Positions 26,001 to 39,250 are shown, numbered from the stretch's first letter. The stretch is DNA of 64,000 nt from Epiperipatus broadwayi (GCA_028023455.1 JAQFVV010012398.1:2938682-3002681); one strand, 5' to 3'. The notes: generated by a model from the letters alone, not told the origin. Numbers and translations are program-made.

Positions 26001-26956
26001 AATATAAAGAAGGTTTTTATTTTGTATCTTCAATCATCAATTGCATTACTTGGCAGATTAAATTATTTACTTACTAATCTATTTTTATTTTCATATAGAA
26101 TTTCCAAACCTTTGTAGAATGTTTATTGATCTGCCTGCATATTGGTTCATTCATTTGCTGCTTCTGTTAAATGTATCAAATTTTCACTTTTGCAATTGAC
26201 ATTATTGGTAATATAAATTGTGAGTAGTATTATCTTGGACTAGATTTTATAATAATATATCTATATGTATGATGTCACTTATCTTCTTACATAAAGCACC
26301 TTTTTTAAATTTAGAATTATTAATCAACTTTGCTTTAACTAGTCTACTCTAAAGTATATTATATCTATGATAAACAATTTAAATTAATTTTGAAAAAAAA
26401 AAAAGTTTTTAAATAATTGATGGAATTAAATATGATAATATGTATTTTTAGTATGTGGTCAATATTGGCAAACTTTTAGTTGCTTGATCTTTTTATGTTG
26501 TAGTAATTTTTTTTTTCTCAATGTGTAAAGATTTCATGGTTGAATTTTCCAACAATGTGTTTGGGTATTACATACTTACAAATTTATTACCTAAATGCCT
26601 TCTATTTTATTGAAAAGATCTGTCATCACTACACATAAATTTAATTCTTAAAAACTGACTACAAAATATTAACTCTCAAGTGCTGGAAATTATTACTATA
26701 AAACTGTAGATAACTATGACTGTAAATCAGTTTAATAAATAATTAGTCCTAGGAATGTTATTGCTACAAATAGTCCTCACATAAAAAAATGAGCTACTTC
26801 TAAAAAACTTTATTATAAATTAATTAAAACTATTTATGAATTCAAGGAAAATGTGAACTTAATCTTCACTATGTTGCCATATCAAAGATATCATCTATAT
26901 GTCAAATTCAAAGTACCATGTTTAAATTTAGCATTTTTAAGTATAAAAAATATAAG
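26001..26956. other. AT-rich non-coding DNA
   Basis: No gene, RNA or repeat unit is visible in this stretch. Confidence 0.5.
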
Positions 26957-28196
26957 TTTTGACAGTGTTGGAGAATATAATCATAAGATTTAAAAGCACT
27001 ATAACATCAAACTATCACCATTTCTTATGCTTACACAAACTATTAATATAGTAACAATCTCTGCATATGTAGGCAACCTAATGTAAGCCTTGATGCAAGA
27101 AGATTTGTGTATAAAATCCCTATCTAGTGCCTATTTTGACAGTGTTGGAGAATATAATAAGATTTAAAAGCACTATAACATCAAACTATCACCATTTCTT
27201 ATGCTTACACAAACTATTAATACAGTAATAATCTCTGCATATGTAGGCAACCTAATGTAAGCCTTGATGCAAGAAGATTTGTGTATAAAATCCCTATCTA
27301 GTGCCCGTTCATCCAATATCCCCCCAGACTAGTTTCTAGCTTGTGGTTTTATCAGTGCTGAGTCTTGTATCTGAGAGCCCTGCAACTAGATCTTAGTATT
27401 GTAATCCTCCAACAGCCACCTTTTGCATATTTAGTTAACTATAAAGCTATGATCTCAAGATGAAAACACAATAATATTTTTATTTCAAGCTCATTTGCTA
27501 GTGTAGCCATATGGATGTAAACTCAGTTTAGTATTATATATTTTGCTGTCTTTGTTTTTTTAAAAACCTGTCACCAATATCCTATAGGCCGGATTAGTAC
27601 AAAAACCACTATATCATCACATGATTACCATTTCCTGTACTTACACAAACTGTTAATACAGTAGAAATTCTCCATATTGCAATGGTACCCAATGCAAGCC
27701 TTAGTAATTAATGAATGCAAGAAGTCTTGTGCATTAAATTTCTAGGTGGTCTATGGAGAATTTGTTACTGTTACTATTAATATCTTGTGTAAATATAGAA
27801 AATGGTGATCATGTGATGTTATAATGGTTTTATACTAATCCTGCCAATAGGATATTGATGACTGTGATTTTTAAAAAAACAAAAAACAGCAAAATATATA
27901 ATACTAAACTGAGTTTACATCTATATGGCTACACAAGCAAATGAGCTTGAATTGAAAACATTGTTGTGTTTTCATATCGAGATCACAGCTTTATAGTTAA
28001 CTAAATAAGTAAAAGGTGGCTGCTGGAGGATTGCATTAGATGCTAAGATATGGATGTCGTGCTCTCAGATCCAAAGCTCCTCACAATGGAAGCCACAAAC
28101 TAGAAATTGGATTAGGTAGGCACTAGTCAGGGATTTTTTGCTCAAACCTCCTTGCATCCATTGGTTACTAAGGATTGTGTTAAGTGGCAGGTGTCC
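26957..28196. mobile_element. Older family 1 retroelement copy with internal duplication
   Basis: It holds about 1.3 minus-oriented units followed from about 27751 by a plus-oriented unit, the same minus-then-plus layout as 8320-9639. The minus units repeat with a period of about 435 bp (compare the CATCAAACTATCACC and CATCACATGATTACC blocks near 27180 and 27615). The minus hammerhead-like motif is at 27311-27370 (core CTGATAA, so altered). The plus one near 28069-28120 is badly decayed. The first 134 bp plus about 40 bp of flank are tandemly duplicated with a 177-bp offset (26957 and 27134). This copy is more diverged than those at 8.3 and 62.8 kb. Confidence 0.75.
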
Positions 28197-29980
28197 ACCC
28201 ATTAAAATAAAAGCTGATATTACATAAGAAGAAAAAGACCATTCAACTAGAGGTTCTATAATTAGCTCTTTATTTTTATTTGGAACTTACAAAATATTAA
28301 GCATATGTGGAGAAAACATTTTAACAATTTAATTCAACAGATTACTTAAAAAAGTAATTTTCTAATTCACCTAAAGTTGACTGTCGTAGACATAGCAAAC
28401 AAATGGATTAGTCAAACAAAATTGATTAATCTGAATTAAAAAATATAGCTTTCTATGTAAAGATAAGAGGTTTCAGATATATTATTATTACAAAAATGGT
28501 CTAAGATAATATCATTCACAATTTAAAGGTATAGGAACAATACCTTGGATAGAGGCATGTCAAGAATATTTTTCCAAGATTTAAATAAAATTATTTTTTA
28601 TACTATAGGTAAGATATATTTTTTTGTTGTTCTTGATGACAAAAAGCAAGATTTTAACAGTTATTCTTTGTGTTTTCATATAAATGTTTTTATTTTATTA
28701 TATTTTAAGTATTGCCACTGCTGAGACATACATTTGAATATAAATTTTAAGATATAACTTGGAACTTTTTTCAGTTAACCAATTTATAACAATTCAGTTA
28801 TTGGTCAGCAAATGGGAATCTAATTATTCTTAGCTAAATGATTACAAGGAAGAAAACCCATAACTTTCCCTAACTGGATAGCCTTATTTTATGTGGAATA
28901 ATGTTGAAGAGCCTTTTGGTCTGCAATGCCCTATTTAATCTCTTATTTACATGTATAGAATGAGAAATGAAAAACATAACTGCTACATATAGTCTTGATA
29001 TTAAAATTGCATATTTTTGCATAATTATTATAATTGATCTATTCTATATTAATAGAATTATGCATTACTAACCATTATGCATTATTAAGAAGAAAAAAAT
29101 GAAGTTCATGATTATAATATAAATGACTGCATACACAATCCTGGTTTAAAAAGCAGAAGAATAAAATATTTATTTTAGAATAAAATATATTTTAGAATAA
29201 ATATGAATAAAATTAACTGTGAAATCATAGTAACCTTTTTTATTTTAATTTACATTATTTGTTTAGCTAAAGATATTGAAACAGTATTATTTGTCTATCA
29301 TCCTGTTTCACCTACTATGTGTCATAGTAGTCTTCTTTTCCTAGTTCAAACCCCTCCCAGTCCATATATATAAGCTTATAATAATTTATTTTGATATGTA
29401 ATAGTGTATATTTACATGTATGTGTGTATATGTGCACACATTTAACAGTAATATTAATGTCTGTATACACATAATTATAATGTATACACAGTCATAATTT
29501 TAAAATGATTAAATTAATGTAAGTTGTAAACATTGTTGTATGTGTGAGAGCACACCTATGTATATATGCAAAGGAAACTAATGCAATAGATTTAGTAATC
29601 ATTACAAATTTTCTAAATTATTTCTAAGTTATCTTTTAATCTATTTAATTTATAAATTTCTTGGTATTCACATATAAATCTTAAATTCAGGGGTGACTGT
29701 CTTATACATATAGCAGAATGTTGACAACTTAAATCTCTTTTTAGAAAAGAGAGAATCAAGGTCATCGGTTTCTCAGAAATACCTTTTATTAAATTGTAAA
29801 CTGAGAACCGAAAATTTTTAAAGATTTAAAAATAAGGTTAAAAGGGGCAAAGACAAAATCGTTAACCCGGCACCATTTCTCAATAGCTAAGCCAGATCTT
29901 TTGTTTTTGTTAAAATTTATGCTGGCTATTAAAACTTAAAAATGAAATTAAAAGTTATAAACAACTTTTAACAGCTTGTG
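28197..29980. other. AT-rich non-coding DNA
   Basis: I see no exon or recognisable repeat here. There are TG/TA-rich microsatellite-like patches around 29400-29580. Confidence 0.5.
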
Positions 29981-30053
29981 AGGGGGGGATGAGAAAGAGT
30001 TAATAAAAACCCAAAAATTCAGATATCAAGGTTCACTCATTCACTCTTTTTCT

Positions 30054-30275
30054 ATGATGCAAACCATTAAGAAGAAACCAGCTGCCATTTTCCTCTCAGT
30101 GGATTGGTCCAGGATGGGGATGAAGTTCAAGACCCACAACCTGCCAAGAAGACATCGGACAAGCAGCCTAATGGAGAATGCCAATGCTAAATGCCACATG
30201 GATGCCTCAGCTAGAAGATTGGCAAATTTCTTCCCGCAGAGTTCTATAAAATTAAATCTTAAACTATTAAATTAG
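30054..30275 (+). other. Unrecognised GC-richer segment with a 73-codon frame
   Basis: From about 30050 to 30250 the base composition rises well above the surroundings. A plus frame runs from ATG at 30054 to a stop at 30273. The product starts MMQTIKKKPAAIFLSVDWSR and is basic with no motif I recognise. It could be a fragment of an exon, an untranslated exon or a mobile-element UTR. Similar composition islands occur at about 47100-47280 and 59860-60090 without obvious sequence identity. I do not claim it is translated. Confidence 0.3.
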
Positions 30276-31070
30276 TTCATAATGCTAAAGCTAGCTAAAT
30301 GTTGAACATTCATAATTAATAATTTGTAATAACTTTACCAAATAAATTCTGTAACCTTTAATTTAATAACAATCTTTGTAAGAATCTTGCCTGCTAATAA
30401 ATATTTATAATTGATAATTTTCTTAACATAATAACTGTAATCAGTTATTATTAATCTATCTTTATAATCTGTGGTCATGTCTATTTTCTATTTTATATAT
30501 TGTTAATTCATCTATTTATGTTATGCCAGTCAGAGTGGAGATTGATAATAATTTTGGAGATGATTAGATGCTCTCAAGTAGCTAATTTATATTGCCTTTT
30601 AGCACACCTATAAATCTCCAATCTGAAAATCTACTCATATATATATTAGTTAAGTTACTATGTTTTGGCTTATTATATAATTGAGGTTTGCATATTAAAT
30701 GTCTATTTAATTAAGTATGAGCAATAATGATATTTTAAAGCATATTATAAATAATTAGTTTTTTTTTAAAGTCCCAAATATGCTTTACTCCTCCTTAGTT
30801 TATTCTTATAACCTATATGGATCACTGGGTAAACTAGATCACTTTTAATTACTCCCTTTTAGCACAATTTAAGTATGTTAATTTACGAACCAGTGTATAC
30901 TAGTTTCACAGAATGAAACTATGGATTAATTTTTAATATTTATATTTAGAAAGTGTTATGAATGTGTCTTTATAAAGCACGTTGATACAGTATATGTTTT
31001 GCTATATATATTTTATTAAAATGGGCTTTGGTTTTAAAAGCCACCTCATTATTCTTAGTTCAGACAGCTC
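30276..31070. other. AT-rich non-coding DNA
   Basis: No feature is visible. Confidence 0.5.
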
Positions 31071-31075
31071 ACTTT

Positions 31076-31294
31076 TTAGAACTGGAACTCAAAGATCCAG
31101 ATTGTTTTATAAGCTGCTCCAATCACCACCCGAACTAAATGTTCACATATTTTAAGATAGCAGCGATCCACAGGAACCAAGTACTTGGTACTGAATCCCA
31201 TGAGTAACTGCACATTTGGGCCACATTTCTTATTTATTTTATGCAGCGCCATAGTCTCGGAAGTTATGCTACAAATCACCAGTTCACTCTCCAT
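31076..31294 (-). other. Unrecognised 72-codon open frame
   Basis: A minus-strand frame starts at ATG 31294 and encodes MESELVICSITSETMALHKI onward, ending IWIFEFQF before a stop. The composition is coding-like compared with its surroundings, and the frame has a mix of hydrophobic and charged residues rather than A/T-run residues. I do not recognise the product. It may be a retroelement fragment or an exon of an unknown gene. No splice sites or promoter are evident. Confidence 0.3.
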
Positions 31295-31779
31295 AATATT
31301 ATTTGTTCAGCATTGATCTGAACCTAAGATCTAGTATACATACTGCAATCTGATTAAAGAGCACATTTATTGCTCATTACATAATAATAATAGATTAGTT
31401 ATATTTGTTAGTTATCATTCTCATAGGATTTGACTATTAGCAAACCTCATAGGGATGGCATACCATAATTAAGGCAATGATTAGACCATAGATTAAAATT
31501 GAAATAAACTCTTTTTAAAATGCGTAAAAAATGAGAACCTGTATTTGCAAGCCTCACATCATTATAAGATACCCGTGTATGTAAATCCTGATGCACTTTT
31601 TATATTTTATATTATTTATCTTATATTTTCACAATTAAACATTTTAAATCTTATAAACATTTAGTGTGTTATTCACAATTCATTACCAAATCTTATCCAA
31701 ATCTACTGTAATTTAGTACTAGTCATTAATATATGCATTGTCTAGCCAGCCATGGATGAGTGTGTCTAGTTAAACTATT

Positions 31780-32040
31780 ATTAATTTAGTCATTTATTCC
31801 TTGAGTATCTTGCTCCACCCTTTGCTACTGCCGGCATATGAATTAATAAACTCTGTGTGGCCTCATATATGTCATTCATAGGGTAATAAGTCATGGGGTG
31901 TTGAAGGAGCTGAAATGCGATCTGATTTGAGGTCTCAACCCCTCATGTATATCACCTTGGTACAATTTGCCAAAACTTTGGATTTTGTTGCGTGAATGTA
32001 CAAATCTAACCGTTACAATATGTAGTGGCGGATTCAATGC
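31780..32040 (+). repeat. Possible decayed LTR end related to the 13-kb element
   Basis: The block with GATTTTGTTGCGTGAATGTACAAATC (split here as GATTTTGTTGCG / TGAATGTACAAATC) resembles GATCTTGTTACG / TGAACATACAAATC at the 3' ends of the 2.9-kb repeats (45709 and 56116). The following AGTGGCGGATTCAATGCTTT resembles TTGGCACGTCAATGTAGAGC just inside the left 2.9-kb repeat. That suggests a distant relative's LTR end plus adjoining internal DNA. The similarity is short and I give it low weight. Confidence 0.3.
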
Positions 32041-32499
32041 TTTATAATACACTTTTTTGTGCAAGAATATTATTGCATTGCAAATAATTCTGTGAAAAAA
32101 ATAATGTTTAAAGAATTAATTGTATAATTAATCTCTAAGCAGGAAAAACATTCTTTAAATTTAAGTTGTTTAGTTTTATCAATGAACAATGACTACCATT
32201 AATTCACATTTCAACTGTATATAAAAAAATTTATAGACTGAAAAAAAGCAAATGCAATGGCAGCTCAAATAAATTACATTACAAAGCTGCATACTAAAAA
32301 CAATGTATAAATTGCCATGTGCATATGTGCACAGTTTAGATACAACATATGCGTCACTCAAGTACACCAGTTTAGGCAATCAGAAGAAGAAAAAAATTAG
32401 TCTATCGATTTTTTTAAATATTTTTATAAAGGTGTAATAAGTAAAATTGATAACAATAAGATTATAGTTCACACTATGTAAAGAAAGAAAAAAAATGAT

Positions 32500-33973
32500 T
32501 TTCTTTCCTCCAAGAAGTATTGTCCTTTGCTTACTACCATTATGTTAAGATTATATTATTCAGTTTATGCATCAATTTAGTTTCAAAAATAACTTTATTA
32601 ATGAAAAATAATTGATTATTTAAGAATATGTGAATACATTGTCTTTCTTGATAAGAAGTTTTAACATCCTAATTGAGAATCTGTGATGTATCAATTTAAT
32701 CTTAACAAATCATCCACATGGAAAGTATTCTCTGGCAAGAGTATTTCATCTTTCACTGCACCACTTCATAACAACCTTGGCTTCCTCATTTACAAATCAA
32801 TAAAGACCATGAGAATGTCAATTCAGAACTCTTCTCTTATCTCCTGTCCAGAGCATACCTTTCTCTGCATGCAAAAATCTCATTAACATCTTGATTTTTC
32901 CAAAAATGGTCTATTATATGCCAATTATCAATTATATACTAATGCATTTAAAAAAAAAAAAGATATATTCATTTTGTTCCAAATTGATTTGGAATAAAAG
33001 GGCTGTTACAATCAGTATTAGAACCTTACACAAACACACCAAGGATGATGTTCTTTCTCTTCAGTCAATCCTTACCTTTTATTTTCAGAGGTCATTTATG
33101 TCTTTAAATTTGTTTGTGAGTACCCAGATGCTCTGAAATTTGTCCTTAACCCTACTGATACACCGTATCCCAGTAGTGATGTTTTTTTCAATGTGTAATC
33201 AAATATATTTCTATTTATAATGATCTGAATCAGAACACCTTTTCTGGGAAAATATTTTACTGGAAAGCTTATAACATGATTCAGTGATAACCAATCTCAG
33301 TAGCCATCTCTACTTAATCTCATTCATAAATAGATTATCTCAAAATTCAAATTCTGACATCTGGAAACAACTTGATTTCCTTATTAAAATCAATTTAGAA
33401 ATTCTGCCCACTAGTCATTTTTTATCACAAACTATGGTGAATGCTAAGATTGACCCTACTTGTCCATTCTGTCACAAGTCTGAAGAGATAATATATTTTT
33501 CTAGTGTTCTGATCATCTTATTTATGTAAGTATTATTAAGTCAATCACCAGATCATGTGCTCCATCTATTGACACTCTCATTGATAGTATGAAACAGGAT
33601 CTCTTTCCCTCAATTAGAATCACTATTTTCATTATGGTTACACTTTGGTTCTTGATGTGCCATTTTTGTTTTAATCCCACATCCAGTAAATTGTAGTTCA
33701 TGTTTTACAATAAGATACTTAAAATCAGAAATAGAGACCAGACATTAGCCCCTTCAGATATTGTACATGCCACATGAAATTTTGTTTCTCTCCCTCTGTA
33801 AACAATTGATTTCTTCCCTATGTGTTAAATGTACTTTTTTTATTAATACATGTAAACCATTTTATATGCCTATATTATCTATTTGTAAAAAAATATATTT
33901 TGTAAATTTTTTTATATGTAAAATATGTAATCTTTGAATATACTTAATAAAAAATTTAACTTTAAAAAAAAAA
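32500..33973 (+). pseudogene. 5'-truncated LINE 3' end with zinc-knuckle and poly-A
   Basis: Comparison with the paralogous repeat (about 42535) shows that about 1.47 kb was inserted here. The insert ends with AATAAAAAATTTAACTTT and a run of ten A (33964-33973). The frame at 33284-33529 contains a LPTSHFLSQTM segment and then DPTCPFCHKSEE. This C-P-x-C-x-x-S/T-E-E pattern resembles the zf-RVT domain found after the reverse transcriptase of several LINE clades. Upstream fragments (32683-33136) are probably the degraded region between RT and this domain. It is dead. The clade is not assigned. Confidence 0.75.
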
Positions 33974-35150
33974 TAGTTTTGATGCATGCAAGAATTTGAA
34001 TTGCATAGTGTATAAAAATATAAAAGTATTTTATGATTCTTTCTGACTTATCTTCTTAATGAAATTTTAAATAAATAATTCTCCCATTCATATAGTAAAT
34101 TCAATGTCAAATCTAAATATGTTACTGAAAATTATGAGTTACTAAAATTAAGAAAATTACCAATCAATTTTTAAAAATCAGTAATAATTTTTTTGTTTCT
34201 TCCTATCTTTATCATAAATAAAAAAAGGAAAAAGAGAAAAACCATAATTTTTAATATCATAATTTAAGGAATGAAGTAAATGTTTATCAATAAACATATT
34301 CTAAGTAAACAGACGTTGAATCTTGTATTTTAGATTTTTGATAAAGCTGTTTTTCTGAGTATAATAAGTGTAAAAATCACCAACAAATGGGATATAAGTA
34401 GGTCAGAAATGAACAACTATAGCAGCCTAGTCTGTTCTAAGACTTAACTCTAAAAGCAGTATTGCCAGAAAAATCATCAGTCAAAACATTTTTCCTACAT
34501 AGCTTGGGATCACCATGCCTTTCAATACTAAGATCTATTACAGACAAGTGACATTAGCTAGCAGAAGACTATATAACATGTCTGGTTATAAAACCAACAC
34601 CATAGGAGTCAAAACATCCAGAATGATGTTATCAGATCAAGAAACTATCATCTGCTTTAACAATCCCATGATGAAAAAAAGTGAACTCCATCATAAGAGC
34701 TACCAAAACATACAGTATATCAAATCTAATGTCACCAATGCTCAAGAAGGACAACTATTGTCAAGAATGAACTAATAATGACAATCATACATATAGTAAA
34801 ACAACAATATCTGAAAAAAACTATAGTTTTAAAACTTCAAACTTTACACATGGTAAGATCTTACATCAATATAGTTATTATAAAGCCTTAGGTTTAAAAT
34901 ATCTCTAATTATTATTTTATTATTCTTACTGTTTCATATTATATCTATTATACTTAATAATAGTTGCAAATATATAAGCAATAATTTTATATATTTATAG
35001 TTATTAGTTTGCTTAAAGGTTTTGAATATTATCTAAGTAAAAGTTTATTCCATATATTAATTTTGTTAACTGTAGCTAAGCATACTTTTGGCTGAAGCCA
35101 TATTCATAGCATTCATGGGGTAGCTGGATATGCTTAGTATTTAAATGAAC

Positions 35151-35460
35151 AATGCTAATTTATTTAAATTAATAATTTTAATATTTCATTTGTTGGAGAG
35201 TTGGGTGCTATTCTCTTTTTTATCAATGGTCTGGCTGTTGTTAGTAATAAACCACACCTCTTTCACTTTATGTATTCTATCAATAAATGTTAAAATTGTT
35301 TACATGGAGTGAGATGTTAGAAAATGTAAAGTGAATGAGGTATAGTTTATTCCCAACATCAACCATACCATTAATAAAAATGAAAATAGGGTCTAACTCT
35401 CCAATAAATGAAATATTTAAATTACTAATTTAAATGAATTAGCATTGTATATTTAAATTA
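35151..35460. repeat. Fold-back element, about 130-bp arms
   Basis: Arms 35151-35279 and 35313-35460 are reverse complements with mismatches. Pairs include AATGCTAATT with AATTAGCATT, GGAGAGTT with AACTCTCC, and CACTTTA with TAAAGTG. The loop is about 33 bp. It lies inside the old 32.2-35.8 kb repeat and is absent from the paralogue, so it is a separate insertion. No coding capacity is present. Confidence 0.65.
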
Positions 35461-35799
35461 ATGTTCAAAACATTTAAGCAAACAATTACAAGCAGGATAA
35501 GGAAAAGGAGAATAACATGAATATTATATCTATTATTAATAAATTATTAACTTATTATTATTATTATTAATCAATTTAATTTGTGTTTGCTTATGGACTT
35601 ACTCCAAATATTGATACTATTTACAAAATCATTATGCTATTAATATCCACAACCCTGGGAACTAACTGAGAGACATGCAGAGATAATGATAATAATTTAT
35701 AGATGATGATGATCAGGCATTAATAAGTTTTCCAAGAACAAGCTTTATATTTAGAAAGTTTGACACCTTAAAGATTTATTTTATTTACTAAAACTATAA

Positions 35800-36110
35800 A
35801 AACAAATTATTTGAATATATATTAACCATTATATTTGGAGCATTTAAAAAGTTTCATTATATGGCCTCTCTTCTGCTCAACTTTATGTCTATACTGAATA
35901 AGTAACATGCAATGAGAAATAAGATTAGCATTTGTAAAATATATGTACTAATATTTTATGAAAGCAGTAGTTTAAGTCTAGAGAGTCAGGGAAATTGCAG
36001 TATATTTAAAAATAAATATCAAGGCAGGTATGTCACATTATTCTGGAGAGGATTACTTAGGAAGAGTTGAGACTCATTCATTAATGATAGAGTATGTGAT
36101 AATATGCTGG
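35800..36110. other. AT-rich non-coding DNA
   Basis: No feature is visible. Confidence 0.5.
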
Positions 36111-36112
36111 AC

Positions 36113-36612
36113 TATTTCCATCATCTATCATTAAATGTTGAATGTTTAGAAAATTTTAAATTATTTTACCTTTTCAAATATAAACAACTTGTTAGTAATA
36201 GCACAAATAGACAACACAGGTTAGTAATTACACATTTTGCGTAGTATTATTCTTCACTCTTCTTCGGGTGTTGCTGGTCTGATCATTGACAATATTAGCA
36301 TAGGAGTCAAAGACACACCTTTAGATTCTTAAATATTGAATTTGAAGGTAATACCCTAACCAACTGAGCTATTTTATCAAAGATATTGCCTTAAAATTTG
36401 ATATTCAAAAATATAAACCTGTATGTTTGACTCCTATACTAATATCTGATCAGGTCAGCAAGATCTGAAAAAGAGTAGAGAATAATACCATTTGAAACAT
36501 TGTATAATCTACTAACCTGTGTTGTCTATTTGGGAGCTATTTCTAACTGTTGCCTATATTTGAAAAGTTTAAATTTTTTTAACATTAAATATTTAATGAC
36601 AGATGATGAAAA
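36113..36612. repeat. Fold-back repeat with a tRNA-like A box
   Basis: Arms of about 190 bp (36113-36300 and 36424-36612) are reverse complements, with ACACAGGTTAGTA near 36215 matching TACTAACCTGTGT near 36510. On the minus strand, 36346-36372 reads TAGCTCAGTTGGTTAGGGTA, a good tRNA A-box region. About 50 bases further on is TCTTTGACTCC, a plausible decayed B box. It is best explained as a tRNA-derived SINE in inverted dimer form. No cloverleaf survives, so it is not a functional tRNA gene. Confidence 0.55.
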
Positions 36613-36949
36613 TCCAATATATTATCATAAACCTTCAGGTAAATGCTAGAGTATACATAAAAAATATTTAAGTTTGTAAATCTGAATAAAGATAATAAGT
36701 GACACAGTAAATAGAAAAATTAACAAGAGCATTATAAAACATGTAATTACATAAACACGTCAACATGGTCAGTAACAAGAAGGATGGAAGCACAATTAGA
36801 CATGGATCCATCAGTAACACAAGAATCAATATAGACAGTGGGATCAGAGATGATAGAACATGAATCTGTTCAGAAATGCAAAAGCTTTCAAAAGAGAAAA
36901 CAGGCATATTTAAAATTGAAATGTTATGAGTACTTATAAAAGAAATAAT

Positions 36950-38650
36950 GCAAAAAGAATTTAAAGAAATGTCTTCAAAAAATGAAGAAATGCAACAAAG
37001 AAATTAGAAAATGTTGCAAAAATATTTAAAAGAAATGCAACTAAAACTCAAAGAAAAGCAATAAAAAATATAAAGAATTTAAAGAAAAGCAGCAAAAACG
37101 AGATCAAAAATTTAAAGAAATGCATTAGGGGAAAAAAGAAAAGTTTGAAGTGGTACAAGAAACAATAAGCAGCATAAATTTAAAAATAGCAGATAAAATA
37201 TAAAAGCAAGTAGAACCAAAAATAGAGTGCATAGAATAAAATTACATATTGATTTCAAGGAAATAGTCCAAACATTTATTGAATCTAGTGAAAATAAATT
37301 GCAAGAAAGTGTGCAAGATATAGTAGAAAGAATAGAAAAATTGGAAGTGGGAGAAGCAAAGAGAGATGATGATTAAATGCACAATTCACTTCTCATAGAA
37401 AAACTCCAAGAGACTCTAGAAAAGATGCAAGAAAGTCAGAAAAAAAATAGTTGGCATTGGAAGATATGCAAAACTGGTTTGTGGAATAAACAAAATAATC
37501 TAATGAAGATAGCAAAAGGAATACCATAATAGATACACCCCCTTCCCCCCCCCCCCAAAAAAAAAAAATATGAAAATATAACAATCACAGGATAGACAGA
37601 AATTATGAGTCATTTGCTTGTATCAATCAATTCCTTAAAATTCAACTGCTCAGAAGCATGATAGGAGGGTCTCTCATGGAACACCTTGATAATTTGGAAA
37701 TTATTTCAAATTACGCCAGCTAATAGAAAGGAGCAAGTCGCTATTGTCTATAATCATCTACAAAGTTCTGCTAAGGAATGATGAAACTCATTAATAAAAA
37801 AAACCAACCTATTCTGGAAACAGAGAATAAATTTTGAATAATTTTTGGTCAGAAGAGTGGCAAGGAGAAATCACATATCAAAATATGAAGAAAAGATTTT
37901 GCATAAGAGGTAATGAAAGTTATATACATTTTTTCAAAGCCAAATGTCCAATTTAAGGACATTATCTGAATGTGACATGATAAGCCAAATCATCAGGATT
38001 ATTTGACAATTTCCTTTTTTGTGTTGAACACATGATCATCAGTATTGACCAAAAAGCTAGAGAACAAGTAGCTGAGTTTTTAATTATCATTGACCGGAGT
38101 CTCCAGAATCAGAAACATATAGGTAATGGAGAAGGGCAAGTACACCACACCAAGCAGGCAATAAAACAAAAGTGAGACATCTATTGGCTGTATTAATATA
38201 AATGACAATCAAAAACTCCAACCTTATAGTGGGTGGTAAAATAGAAAAAGCATTGATAATAAACTAAAACATGAACACACACAATATGTTGTTCTAGAAG
38301 TTTCCCAAGCCTAAGGAATACAGGCCCTCTGGAAAAATTCCTAAAGAATTCACCACATCCAGGATCCAGTACTGGATTAGAAAAAGATCAGAATAGACTC
38401 AAAAAATGAAGAGAATGGGATCCAACCAAATGTAAAGAAATCACAATGATCCAGAGAATGGCAGAACATATCTCAAATTTACTTGGATGTAAATTCCATC
38501 ACCACTACAAAAGTATCTTGATAGACTTAAAACTTGATTATGGAAGAATAAAGATTGGCTTTTTCTCTTTTGACTCTGGATGTGTTAAAAGGACTTAAGG
38601 AGAAAATTATTTGTAATGTGTTAAGATTTAAAATAGATAAAAGTACAGAA
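36950..38650 (+). pseudogene. Probable retroelement gag-like remnant
   Basis: Plus-strand frames from 36950 to about 37380 are extremely rich in Lys, Glu and Gln, with repeated KEMQ/KEKQ-like words typical of a coiled coil. From about 37830 the text reads like a gag core: WQGEITYQNMKKRF, then FFKAKCPI, then ISIDQKAREQVAEFLIIIDR near 38040. Stops and shifts interrupt all of it. The arrangement resembles a retrotransposon gag, but no zinc knuckle, protease or RT follows that I can read. A poly-C/poly-A junction lies at 37540-37569. I found no LTR. Confidence 0.35.
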
Positions 38651-38699
38651 AGTGACAATATTATCAAAAGGAAAAATTACTAACTTACTCAAAACAAAA

Positions 38700-39250
38700 T
38701 GTGACCTTTATTGATAATGTTAAAAATAATAATTTAATTAGTAAACAAATAACTATGAATGATTTCTGCAGAGACAAAACAAATCTATTTAAGTTTGTTT
38801 AGATGGGTTCAATTTCTAGTGATGTATTAGGATTTGGCCATGCATGTGTGACATTATGTTGTCATGTAATATTTTGAAGTGCATATTGTCTCAGGTGTCA
38901 CCATATTTTTTTCAGATAGTGTATTCACTCAACTGTAAGGTTCAGAGAAATTAAGGTGCTGTTTGAATGTTTGTTGAATTTGTCAGCTTCTAAAATTCAA
39001 AAGGGAGCAAGACTTAATTTCCAAATGTATTTATTAATCTCTAAGACTCAAAAGAAAGCCAGGTATATTGGTAGCATATTTGATTATTATGTTGTGCAAT
39101 CTGAAATAATTTTTCTAGTGTTCATGCTTCTTTGTACATCTTAATGTCCTATTGGTTACTTTTTTTTATGAATCCAAGAGTTTGAAATCCTATTTATTCT
39201 TTTTACAGTTAATGGCAATCAAATCTCTGAACAGTGAAATTATTGATTTA
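38700..39250. other. AT-rich non-coding DNA
   Basis: No convincing feature is visible. The frame at 38956-39144 shows no family resemblance. Confidence 0.45.

Larger units (their letters stand above)
32230..35780 (+). repeat. Old repeat, paralogue of the DNA flanking the 13-kb element
   Basis: This stretch matches 42290-42806 and then 56147-56600 colinearly. Landmarks include ATTGATAACAATAA, AAAAATATAAA, ACCAATGCTCAAG, TTGCAAATATATAAGCA and AATAAGTTTTCCAAGA. A LINE (about 32500-33973) interrupts it here, while the other copy is interrupted by the 13-kb element. The pre-insertion site corresponding to the 13-kb element is at 34715-34718 (GTAT). The nature of the repeat is unknown. The frame at 34515-34775 has a partial protein-level match in the other copy but no recognised domain. 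Confidence 0.65.

Noticed and set aside
36346-36372. Functional tRNA gene
   Set aside because: Only an A-box region is recognisable. Acceptor and anticodon stems do not pair, and the sequence is part of a repeat.
36285-36475. TGATCAGACCAGCAACACCC / CTGATCAGGTCAGCAAGATC hairpins in the 36-kb fold-back as a third hammerhead
   Set aside because: Core G8 is replaced by C, GAAA is not conserved between the arms, and no stem I was found. A simple hairpin is enough.
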